Assembly: GCA_017504335.1 (NCBI GenBank)
Contig: JAFVRI010000039.1
Location: forward strand, 1 to 5,027
Origin: Clostridia bacterium
GTDB taxonomy: Bacteria > Bacillota > Clostridia > Oscillospirales > CAG-272
DNA length: 5,027 nt
Reading direction: 5' to 3'
The translations under genes and the position numbers were made by a program. This document shows positions 1 through 5,027 of the stretch, piece by piece (the stretch's first letter is position 1; each line of letters starts with the position of its first letter). Under the pieces are notes generated by a model. It was not told the origin of the DNA. It saw only the letters and a list, made by a program, of their open reading frames with translations, and did no database searches.

Positions 1-22
1 ATATTGTTTTTTCTCTGAGGTT

Positions 23-66
23 GAAAACCGTCGGACCCTACGTCCCGACGGTTTTCTTCTTTTTTT
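23..66 (+). terminator. Intrinsic terminator of an upstream gene outside the window
   Basis: A perfect 12-bp stem pairs 23-34 with 45-56 (GAAAACCGTCGG against CCGACGGTTTTC) around a 10-nt loop. A T-rich tract follows directly, with seven consecutive Ts at 60-66. The T tract lies only on the right side, so the terminator acts on + strand transcription. It probably closes a gene that ends before position 1. No coding sequence of that gene is visible. Confidence 0.88.
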
Positions 67-68
67 AT

Positions 69-97
69 AACGGGGCGTCGAGGACGTCGCCCCCTAC
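69..97 (-). repeat. REP-like palindromic unit, left copy (inverted)
   Basis: This 29-bp stretch is the exact reverse complement of 193-221. It contains an imperfect hairpin: GGGGCG (72-77) pairs with CGCCCC (88-93), followed by one T-T mismatch, then CG pairs (79-80 with 85-86) and an AGGA loop. The palindrome is followed by CTAC (94-97). On the minus strand this reads as GTAG placed directly 5' of a GC-rich mismatched hairpin, which is the layout known for REP elements mobilised by RAYT (TnpA-REP) transposases. Family membership is inferred from layout only, and no transposase gene is in the window. Confidence 0.7.
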
Positions 98-337
98 GGG
101 ATAGATGGAATTTGTCGCATATTCTCCTATATAAACAAACGCATATTCGATTGCTCATTTAGAAAAATTGCAAGGGCATCCCACCAACACTTGTAGGGGG
201 CGACGTCCTCGACGCCCCGTTTGGGTCGAAGGATTCTTTTCATCCCTTGTCCGAATTTCATTTTGACGGACGGTCCCAAAAGCGACGCGAACCATGCGCG
301 CAATCAAGGTGCGTCATCCAAAATAATCTCCCGAAAT
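98..337. other. Non-coding stretch without a gene (repeat spacer and flank)
   Basis: Apart from the right REP-like unit, nothing here supports a gene. The spacer at 98-192 is AT-rich and holds a 9-bp direct repeat (CGCATATTC at 116-124 and 140-148) of unknown meaning. The stretch 222-337 shows no convincing open frame, promoter or RNA structure. GC content is lower than in the genes to the right, as expected for intergenic accessory DNA. Confidence 0.6.
193..221 (+). repeat. REP-like palindromic unit, right copy
   Basis: This is the partner of the left copy, identical over 29 bp in inverted orientation and 95 bp away. GTAG (193-196) precedes the hairpin GGGGCG (197-202) / CGCCCC (213-218), which has an A-A mismatch, inner CG pairs and a TCCT loop. 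The two GTAG ends face inward. Perfect identity suggests recent duplication, gene conversion or selection on the pair. The pair could also be read as one 153-bp MITE-like element with 29-bp terminal inverted repeats, but no target-site duplication is visible next to 69 or 221. Confidence 0.7.
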
Positions 338-373
338 TGAGACAAGGTGAGACTAACTGAGACGGTTTGAGAC
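338..373 (+). promoter_or_regulatory. Four-copy TGAGAC array at 10-bp period (candidate operator)
   Basis: TGAGAC occurs at 338-343, 348-353, 358-363 and 368-373. All four copies are perfect, in the same orientation, and spaced by variable 4-nt linkers (AAGG, TAAC, GGTT). The 10-bp period puts the copies on nearly the same face of the DNA helix. The array ends 12 bp before the TATAAT box and covers where a -35 element would sit, and no good -35 is present. A protein binding cooperatively to the array could act as an activator or a repressor of the downstream gene. The binding protein is unknown. Confidence 0.7.
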
Positions 374-382
374 TTTTTTTCA

Positions 383-391
383 TGCTATAAT
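383..391 (+). promoter_or_regulatory. Extended -10 promoter of the DUF6291-like gene
   Basis: TGCTATAAT is a perfect extended -10 box (TG at 383-384, TATAAT at 386-391), with transcription expected to start near 398. The region expected to hold the -35 (about 363-368, CGGTTT) is poor. The only TTGA-like -35, TTGAGA at 367-372, leaves a 13-bp spacer, which is too short. The promoter therefore probably relies on the extended -10 or on a factor bound to the TGAGAC array. Confidence 0.75.
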
Positions 392-410
392 CGGGGTGCA
401 GAAAAGAAAA

Positions 411-417
411 AGGAGGG
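411..417 (+). promoter_or_regulatory. Ribosome binding site of the DUF6291-like gene
   Basis: AGGAGGG lies 4 nt before the ATG at 422. This is a near-perfect Shine-Dalgarno sequence and fixes the start of the gene. It shows that translation signals are intact even though the reading frame breaks downstream. Confidence 0.85.
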
Positions 418-720
418 CAATATGGCCGACAAAAACAGTTTTATTCTGTATGACAATTATTTCAACCAGATTCAATTTCTCGACATGGAGCAGAGGGGCG
501 AGCTGCTGACAGCAATTTTTGAATACCGAAATTCCGGTGAGATTCAAACCCAATTATCCCAAATAACCCAAGTGGTTTTCTCCTTTATCAAGGATGCTCT
601 GGAACGGGATGCGGAAGCCTACAAACGGCGTTGTGACGCCAATCATGAGAATGGCAAGAAGGGGGGACGGCCTTCTAAAAAAACGTCCGTTTCTAAAACC
701 CAAAAACCCAAAAAAGCCGA

Positions 721-792
721 TAATGATAATGAGAATGATAATGATAATGAGAATGAGAATGATATTGATATTGGGAATGGTATTGGGAATGG
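721..792 (+). repeat. In-frame hexanucleotide-like low-complexity repeat
   Basis: Alternating codons of the form GAT/GAG AAT, later GGG/GGT AAT and ATT, encode an Asn/Asp/Glu then Gly/Asn/Ile linker. The basic period is 6 nt, so gain or loss of units keeps the frame. It links the N-terminal domain to the C-terminal part of the DUF6291-like gene and is probably disordered in the protein. Confidence 0.8.
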
Positions 793-825
793 AATTGAAA
801 ATGACGGTGGGAGCGCTTCGCTTTC

Positions 826-905
826 CTCCGATGGCTCCGCTGACTCCGTTGGCTCCGCCGGCTCCGCCTGCCTCCGCCGGCTCCGCCTGCCTCCGCAGGC
901 TCTCC
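826..905 (+). repeat. GGCTCCGCC minisatellite with a 19-bp tandem duplication
   Basis: The region is built from degenerate 9-bp units (GGCTCCGCC, GACTCCGTT and similar) plus two 10-bp variants (TGCCTCCGCC, TGCCTCCGCA). A 9-bp and a 10-bp unit together give a 19-bp period, and 853-877 matches 872-896 perfectly at that offset. Because 19 is not a multiple of 3, each extra copy shifts the reading frame. Both frames therefore read the same peptide, SAGSACLRRL, at different places. Confidence 0.9.
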
Positions 906-1222
906 GAGCAAGAAAAAGAGGATTTGATTTCTTTTGGGATCCCTTCGGGCTACATAGAGGAACGGCGAAGCCGTGCCGAGGAATACGGAAGGGAGCACGG
1001 TCAGAGCCCTATGGACGTGCTTCTCTCCTGGTGGCGGGAGGACGAGAAGCGGGAAAGAAGAAAGCCGAGGGCGTCACCCGAGGAGAAGCGGGAGATTCCC
1101 AAGTCCTATGATCTTGACGAGTTTTTCGAGGCGGCAATCCGTCGGGGGCTTTGCGATCTGTCCGCCACGGAGGGAGGGGGGACAGGGAGTGGCACACCCT
1201 GATGGAATTTTTCACAAAAATC

Positions 1223-1251
1223 TTGAAAATTTCTTCGGGTAGTGCTATAAT
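1223..1251 (+). promoter_or_regulatory. Sigma-A promoter of the metF operon
   Basis: TTGAAA (-35, 1223-1228) and TATAAT (-10, 1246-1251) are separated by an ideal 17 bp, with an added TGC extended -10 motif (1243-1245). Transcription should start near 1258, which leaves a leader of about 26 nt before the metF ATG. That is too short for an S-box or cobalamin riboswitch. Any methionine or B12 control would have to act through a protein regulator or elsewhere. Confidence 0.88.
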
Positions 1252-1272
1252 GGAGGCAGTAAAGATTTTCAT

Positions 1273-1278
1273 GGGAGG
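1273..1278 (+). promoter_or_regulatory. Ribosome binding site of metF
   Basis: GGGAGG lies 5 nt before the ATG at 1284 and supports that start over in-frame alternatives. Confidence 0.85.
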
Positions 1279-1283
1279 TCATT

Positions 1284-2159
1284 ATGAAGCTGACCGAATT
1301 ATTCAAAAACGATACCCTATCTCTCTCCTTTGAGGTATTCCCGCCCAAGACCGATACCGCCTTTGAGAGCGTAAAGGTTGCCACCGAGGAGATCGCCGCT
1401 CTGCATCCCTCTTTCATGAGTGTGACCTACGGAGCGGGTGGGGGTACCAGTCAATATACCTTGGAGATTGCCAAGAACATCAAGAAGAATTACGGTGTCC
1501 CCACCTTGGCGCATCTGACCTGTGTGTCCTCCACCCGCCAGACGGTTCGGGAGCGGATCGGGCAGATGAGGGAGGCGGGGATCGAGAACGTCATGGCGCT
1601 CCGTGGTGATCTGACGCCCGAGCTTGTATCGAGCGACCGCTCTCGCTGGGTCTACCGCCATGCGGTGGATCTCATTCACGAGCTGAAGGAAAGCGGAGCC
1701 GACTTCTGCATTGGCGGAGCCTGCTATCCCGAGATCCATCCCGAAAGCAGCGATCAGCGGGAGGACATTCGCTACCTGAAGGAAAAGGTGGATGCGGGCT
1801 GTTCCTTCCTGACCACCCAGATGTTTTTCGATAACAATCTGCTTTATAATTTCCTTTACAAGATCCGTGAGGCGGGGATCACGGTACCCGTTATCCCAGG
1901 TGTGATGCCCATCACCAACGGCAATCAGGTGGCAAGAGCCATCGAGCTTTCTGGCTCTTTCATGCCCCAACGCTTCAAGTCCTTGGTGGACAAGTTCGGA
2001 CATTCGCCCGATGCCATGAAGCAGGCGGGCATCGCCTACGCCACCGACCAGATCATTGATCTTTTTGCCAACGGCATCAAGAACGTCCACGTCTATTCCA
2101 TGAACAAGCCCGACGTGGCAAAGAAGATTCTTGAGAATCTTTCGGATATTCTGGGATGA
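1284..2159 (+). CDS. metF: Methylenetetrahydrofolate reductase
   Basis: This 291-residue protein is a full-length MetF, a cytoplasmic flavoprotein that reduces 5,10-methylene-THF to 5-methyl-THF, the methyl donor for methionine synthase. Family motifs appear in order: FEVFPPK (16-22) with E17 matching the catalytic Glu, SVTYGAGGGTS (46-56), AHLTC (76-80), ALRGD (105-109) with D109 matching the Asp near the flavin, GGACYPE (144-150), TTQMFFD (177-183), and PVIPGVMPI (202-210). Length matches the single-domain bacterial enzyme (E. coli MetF is about 296 residues), with no regulatory C-terminal domain. It is the first gene of the operon, with its own promoter and Shine-Dalgarno. Its stop overlaps the next start as ATGA. 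The electron donor (NADH, ferredoxin or a partner protein) cannot be read from the sequence. Confidence 0.97.
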   Translation: MKLTELFKNDTLSLSFEVFPPKTDTAFESVKVATEEIAALHPSFMSVTYGAGGGTSQYTLEIAKNIKKNYGVPTLAHLTCVSSTRQTVRERIGQMREAGIENVMALRGDLTPELVSSDRSRWVYRHAVDLIHELKESGADFCIGGACYPEIHPESSDQREDIRYLKEKVDAGCSFLTTQMFFDNNLLYNFLYKIREAGITVPVIPGVMPITNGNQVARAIELSGSFMPQRFKSLVDKFGHSPDAMKQAGIAYATDQIIDLFANGIKNVHVYSMNKPDVAKKILENLSDILG

Positions 2160-2701
2160 GCGGCGTATTTGTGAGGCAATTGGATGCTCCGCCCATCGAT
2201 CGTCGAGAGATCCTTCGCTACGCGGGGGTCAGAGGAGAGGCACCCGAGCTTTTGCCGATCCTTGAGGAATGCCTTTCCGAGATCGAAGGGGAGCTTTCCT
2301 ACCGTGTGGTCTATACCGAGCGACCCTTGAGGGCGGATCACCCTTACGGCTTTGCCGATCGTCTGTCGGGCTGTGGGCATGTGGTGATCTTTGCCGCCAC
2401 GGTTGGGGTGGCACCCGACCGTCTGATGATCCGCTGCGGCAGTCGGGAGCCGGTACGTGCGCTGTTGTATCAAGCCATCGGTACTGAGCGTGTGGAGGCG
2501 CTATGTGACGCGTTTTGCGCGGAGCTGAAGGGAAGAGCCTCTCGCCCTCGATTCAGCCCGGGCTATGGCGACTGTCCGCTTTCCTTGCAACGGGAGATCA
2601 TCGAAATACTGGGTGCGCCCGCACGGATCGGGCTGACGGTCAACGAAAGTCTTTTGTTGAGTCCCACCAAATCGGTAACAGCCATTGTGGGAGTGGAGTA
2701 A
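2156..2701 (+). CDS. Stand-alone methionine synthase activation-domain protein
   Basis: This 181-residue protein resembles the vitamin B12-dependent methionine synthase activation domain (Met_synt_B12), which in E. coli is the C-terminal part of MetH. The strongest signature is RFSPGYGDCP (132-141), the Arg/Gly-Tyr/Pro segment that contacts S-adenosylmethionine in that domain. It is followed by IGLTVNESLLLSPTKSVTAI (158-177), matching the family's conserved C-terminal strand. ATVG (81-84) and the helix from 98 also fit. Its expected role is to bring AdoMet to the cob(II)alamin form of MetH for reductive methylation, with an external electron donor not seen here. The ATG overlaps the metF stop by ATGA and has no clear Shine-Dalgarno, so translation is probably coupled to metF. 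metH starts 24 nt downstream. It is shorter than the E. coli domain (over 300 residues), as is usual for split Clostridia versions. Confidence 0.9.
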   Translation: MSGVFVRQLDAPPIDRREILRYAGVRGEAPELLPILEECLSEIEGELSYRVVYTERPLRADHPYGFADRLSGCGHVVIFAATVGVAPDRLMIRCGSREPVRALLYQAIGTERVEALCDAFCAELKGRASRPRFSPGYGDCPLSLQREIIEILGAPARIGLTVNESLLLSPTKSVTAIVGVE

Positions 2702-2713
2702 AATACGAAAAGC

Positions 2714-2720
2714 GGGGGAG
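2714..2720 (+). promoter_or_regulatory. Ribosome binding site of metH
   Basis: GGGGGAG lies 5 nt before the ATG at 2726. It decides the start of metH, since the first motif (LDGGMGT) begins only 13 residues later. No promoter is evident in the 24-nt gap, so metH is read from the operon transcript. Confidence 0.8.
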
Positions 2721-2725
2721 AACCT

Positions 2726-5027
2726 ATGAACATACTGGAATACATGAAGGACCACGTCCTCTGGTTGGACGGAGGAATGGGAACGCTGTTGCAGGCGGAA
2801 GGTCTTATGCCCGGGGAGCGTCCCGAGCGGTGGAATCTGACTCATGCCGACAGGGTGGTGGGGATCCACCGCCGCTACTATGAGGCGGGCTCTCACGTGG
2901 TCAACACCAACACCTTCGGGGCGAATATCCTGAAATTCTCCGAGGAGGAGCTGGAGGCGGTCATCGCCGCCGCCATCGAAAACGCCCGCAGGGCAGCACG
3001 GGAAGCGGTATGCGATCATCCTACCTTTGTGGCGTTGGACATCGGTCCCACGGGTCGGATGCTCAAGCCCTACGGAGACTTGGATTTTGAGGATGCGGTG
3101 GGGATCTTTGCCAAGACCGTGCGTCTCGGCGCCAAGCACGGTGCGGATCTGATCTTCATTGAGACCATGAACGACAGCTACGAGACCAAGGCGGCGCTTC
3201 TTGCCGCCAAGGAAGAGGCGCCTCATTTGCCCGTGTTTGTTTCCAACGCCTACGGCGAGGACGGCAAGCTCATGACGGGTGCGACGCCCTCAGCCATGGT
3301 GGCGCTCTTGGAGGGCATGGGTGCCGATGCCATCGGCGTGAACTGCTCTCTGGGACCGAAGGCACTGATGGGCGTGGTAGAGGAATATCTGCGCCATGCC
3401 TCGGTTCCCGTGCTGGTGAAGCCCAATGCGGGACTGCCCCGTGCGGTGGACGGTCAGACCGTCTTTGACGTTTTCCCCGAGGAATTTTCCGAGGATCTTT
3501 ACGAAATGATCCGAAAGGGTGTACGGATCGCGGGCGGTTGCTGCGGCACGACTCCCGACTATATTGCCGCCACGGTCAAGAAGAGTGCGGGTCTTTCTCC
3601 CGTTGCCGTTTCCGAAAAGCATCGGGCGGTAATCTCCTCTTATACCCATGCGGTGGTCTTTGGAGAGGAGCCGATCCTCATCGGAGAGCGGATCAATCCC
3701 ACGGGCAAGAAGCGCTTCAAGGAAGCTCTTCGGGAGAGGGACATGGATTATATTTTGCGGGAAGCGATCGCACAGGAGGAGAAGGGCGTACACGTGCTGG
3801 ATGTGAACGTAGGACTGCCCGAGATCGACGAGCCTGCCATGCTGCGTGCGGCGATCACCGAGATCCAAGCGGTATCCGCCCTTCCGTTGCAGATCGACAC
3901 CTCCGATCCCGTTGCCATGGAAGCGGCACTTCGCCGCTACAACGGCAAGGCGCTGATCAATTCGGTCAGCGGCAAACGGGAGAGCATGGATGCGGTCTTT
4001 CCTTTGGCGAAGAAGTACGGCGGCATGATGGTCGCGCTGACCTTGGACGAGTCGGGGATCCCCGCAAGTGCCGAGGATCGGGTGGCGATCGCCCGACGGA
4101 TCCTCTCGGAAGGAGCACGCTACGGCTTTACCGAAAAGGATTTTCTCTTTGACCCGTTGGCACTGACCGTCAGTGCCGACAGAAATGCCCCGAAGGAGAC
4201 TCTTCGGGCGGTCAGGATGCTTGGGGATATGGGATGCCACACCTCTTTGGGTGTTTCCAACGTATCCTTCGGACTTCCCGCAAGAGACGTGATCAACGGC
4301 TCGTTCTTTACCTTAGCCCTTGGCAATGGGCTTTCCGCGGCGATCATGAATCCCTATTCGGTGGAGATGATGAAGGCATATTATGCCTTCCGAGTGCTTC
4401 ACGGCTTGGACGAAAACTGTGCTGATTTCATTGCCCGTGCCGATTCGCTTTTGACGGTATCTGCCACCCAATCGGCTATCTCTTCGGTGACGGAGAGGGA
4501 AGGGGGCAGTGAGCTGCAGCGCGCGATCACCCAAGGACGGCGGGAGCGTGCCTGCGAGCTGACCCGCTCTCTTATTCTTGAAGTTCCCCCCTTGGAGGTG
4601 GTGGAGCGGGAGATCATCCCCGCCCTGAACACGGTGGGCGTGGGATTTGAGAAGGGGACGGTCTATCTGCCGGGACTTCTGATGAGTGCCGAGGCGGCAT
4701 CCTCCGCCTTTGAGGTGATTCGGGAAGCTCTGCCCGCCGAAAAGGGAAGTGTGCGTGCCCGTGTGGTTCTCGCTACGGTGAAGGGGGACATTCACGACAT
4801 TGGCAAAAACATCGTGAAGCTTCTTTTGGAGAACTACGGCTTTGCGGTGACCGATCTTGGACGTGACGTCCCTCCCGAGGTGATTGTGGACGAGGCAATT
4901 CGCCTTCAGGCACCGATCGTGGGCTTGAGCGCGCTGATGACCACCACCGTTCCCGCCATGGAGGAAACCGTGCGCCTGCTTCGCGAGCGTGCGCCCTTCT
5001 GCCGCGTGATGGTTGGCGGTGCCGTTC
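2726..5027 (+). CDS. metH: Cobalamin-dependent methionine synthase, 3' end cut by window
   Basis: The open frame runs 767 codons to the window edge without a stop. The enzyme moves a methyl group from 5-methyl-THF through cobalamin to homocysteine. Domains in order: (1) homocysteine-binding domain, about 1-290, with LDGGMGT (14-20), VNTNTFGAN and the zinc ligands C207 (GVNCS) and C272/C273 (GGCCGT); (2) pterin-binding domain, about 315-580, with GERINPTG (E321, N324), DVNVG (D359, N361) and QIDTSDP (D391); (3) B12 cap helices, about 610-675, including VGVGFEKGTVYLP (637-649); (4) cobalamin-binding domain with DIHDIG (688-693), where H690 is the predicted lower cobalt ligand, and GLSALMTTT further on. 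The sequence ends within the GGA motif, so perhaps 30-40 residues are missing. All catalytic residues that can be checked are present. E. coli MetH is about 1,227 residues with a fused activation domain; here that function is the gene just upstream. A C-terminal fusion beyond the edge cannot be excluded. Confidence 0.97.
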   Translation, partial: MNILEYMKDHVLWLDGGMGTLLQAEGLMPGERPERWNLTHADRVVGIHRRYYEAGSHVVNTNTFGANILKFSEEELEAVIAAAIENARRAAREAVCDHPTFVALDIGPTGRMLKPYGDLDFEDAVGIFAKTVRLGAKHGADLIFIETMNDSYETKAALLAAKEEAPHLPVFVSNAYGEDGKLMTGATPSAMVALLEGMGADAIGVNCSLGPKALMGVVEEYLRHASVPVLVKPNAGLPRAVDGQTVFDVFPEEFSEDLYEMIRKGVRIAGGCCGTTPDYIAATVKKSAGLSPVAVSEKHRAVISSYTHAVVFGEEPILIGERINPTGKKRFKEALRERDMDYILREAIAQEEKGVHVLDVNVGLPEIDEPAMLRAAITEIQAVSALPLQIDTSDPVAMEAALRRYNGKALINSVSGKRESMDAVFPLAKKYGGMMVALTLDESGIPASAEDRVAIARRILSEGARYGFTEKDFLFDPLALTVSADRNAPKETLRAVRMLGDMGCHTSLGVSNVSFGLPARDVINGSFFTLALGNGLSAAIMNPYSVEMMKAYYAFRVLHGLDENCADFIARADSLLTVSATQSAISSVTEREGGSELQRAITQGRRERACELTRSLILEVPPLEVVEREIIPALNTVGVGFEKGTVYLPGLLMSAEAASSAFEVIREALPAEKGSVRARVVLATVKGDIHDIGKNIVKLLLENYGFAVTDLGRDVPPEVIVDEAIRLQAPIVGLSALMTTTVPAMEETVRLLRERAPFCRVMVGGAV

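Larger units (their letters stand above)
422..1202 (+). pseudogene. DUF6291-like protein gene, frameshifted by a 19-bp repeat copy
   Basis: The frame opened at 422 encodes an N-terminal domain typical of DUF6291 proteins: FILYDNYFNQIQFLD (7-21), a helix with GELLTAIFEYRNSGE (26-40), and a second helix ending in ENGKKGGRPSK (76-86). An Asn/Asp/Glu-rich linker follows (about 99-127). As sequenced, this frame then runs into Arg-rich nonsense and stops at 1111 (229 residues). The expected C-terminus lies in the next frame, from about 903 to the TGA at 1202. It includes SEQEKEDLISFGIPSGYIEE, a Trp pair in LLSWWREDEKR, and SYDLDEFFEAAIRR, a tail I recall from related Clostridia proteins. Removing one 19-bp copy from 853-896 joins the two halves into a 253-residue protein. 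Biochemical function is unknown; similarity to phage replication-organiser proteins is recalled, not tested. The gene has its own promoter and Shine-Dalgarno, separate from the met operon. Family call is fairly sure; whether the gene is dead, switchable or misassembled is open. Confidence 0.8.

Noticed and set aside
116..148. Direct repeat CGCATATTC (116-124 and 140-148)
   Set aside because: Two 9-bp copies in AT-rich DNA with no promoter or gene nearby. It may be chance and has no supporting context.
338..373. Short CRISPR-like repeat array
   Set aside because: Repeat units are 6 bp with 4-nt linkers, far too short for CRISPR repeats and spacers. An operator or iteron reading fits better.
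594..1202. Independent 202-residue gene in the third frame
   Set aside because: Its first ~100 residues (MLWNGMRKPTNGVV...) are an out-of-frame reading of the DUF6291-like N-terminal domain and repeat linker, and it has no Shine-Dalgarno. Only the part after about 903 is genuine, as the displaced C-terminus of the gene starting at 422.
1183..1212. Possible terminator between the DUF6291-like gene and metF
   Set aside because: CAGGG (1183-1187) can pair with CCCTG (1197-1201), but the stem is short with a mismatch inside, and the five Ts start 6 nt after the stem. Too weak to annotate.
1252..1283. SAM or cobalamin riboswitch upstream of metF
   Set aside because: Only about 26 nt lie between the predicted transcription start and the ATG, and no conserved riboswitch core is visible there or in the preceding coding sequence.
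1317..2090. 257-codon minus-strand open frame opposite metF
   Set aside because: It is a shadow of the well-supported metF frame, with no recognisable family, promoter or ribosome binding site of its own.
3290..4240. 316-codon minus-strand open frame opposite metH
   Set aside because: It is complementary to conserved MetH domains, His/Arg-rich as expected for antisense of GC-rich coding sequence, and lacks start signals.

Overview
This window carries three + strand genes for one-carbon and methionine metabolism, preceded by about 1.2 kb of repeat-rich accessory sequence. The organism looks like an uncultured, moderately GC-rich member of the Clostridia (Oscillospiraceae-like). The basis is strong purine-rich Shine-Dalgarno sites, sigma-A promoters with extended -10 boxes, a DUF6291-type protein, and a MetH system whose reactivation domain is a separate small gene. 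The taxonomic call is inference.

Positions 1-421 contain no gene. They hold an intrinsic terminator for a gene that ends to the left of the window (23-66). Next is a pair of perfect 29-bp inverted repeats (69-97 and 193-221), each with the GTAG-plus-imperfect-hairpin layout of REP elements. Four TGAGAC hexamers at an exact 10-bp period (338-373) then sit just upstream of an extended -10 box (383-391).

Positions 422-1202 hold a DUF6291-like gene that is out of frame as sequenced. Its N-terminal and C-terminal parts lie in different frames. The switch is explained exactly by one extra copy of a 19-bp tandem repeat in a Gly/Ser/Ala-coding minisatellite (853-896). This could be a pseudogene, a slippage-prone switch or an assembly error.

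Positions 1223-5027 are a compact operon behind a near-consensus sigma-A promoter. The order is metF (5,10-methylene-THF reductase), a 181-residue stand-alone methionine synthase activation domain that overlaps metF by ATGA, and a cobalamin-dependent methionine synthase (metH) that runs off the right edge after 767 codons. MetF makes 5-methyl-THF, MetH passes the methyl group through cobalamin to homocysteine, and the small protein is expected to reactivate oxidised cobalamin using S-adenosylmethionine. The leader upstream of metF is too short for a SAM or cobalamin riboswitch.

The operon itself is well understood. The parts most worth a second look are the upstream repeats and the frameshifting minisatellite.
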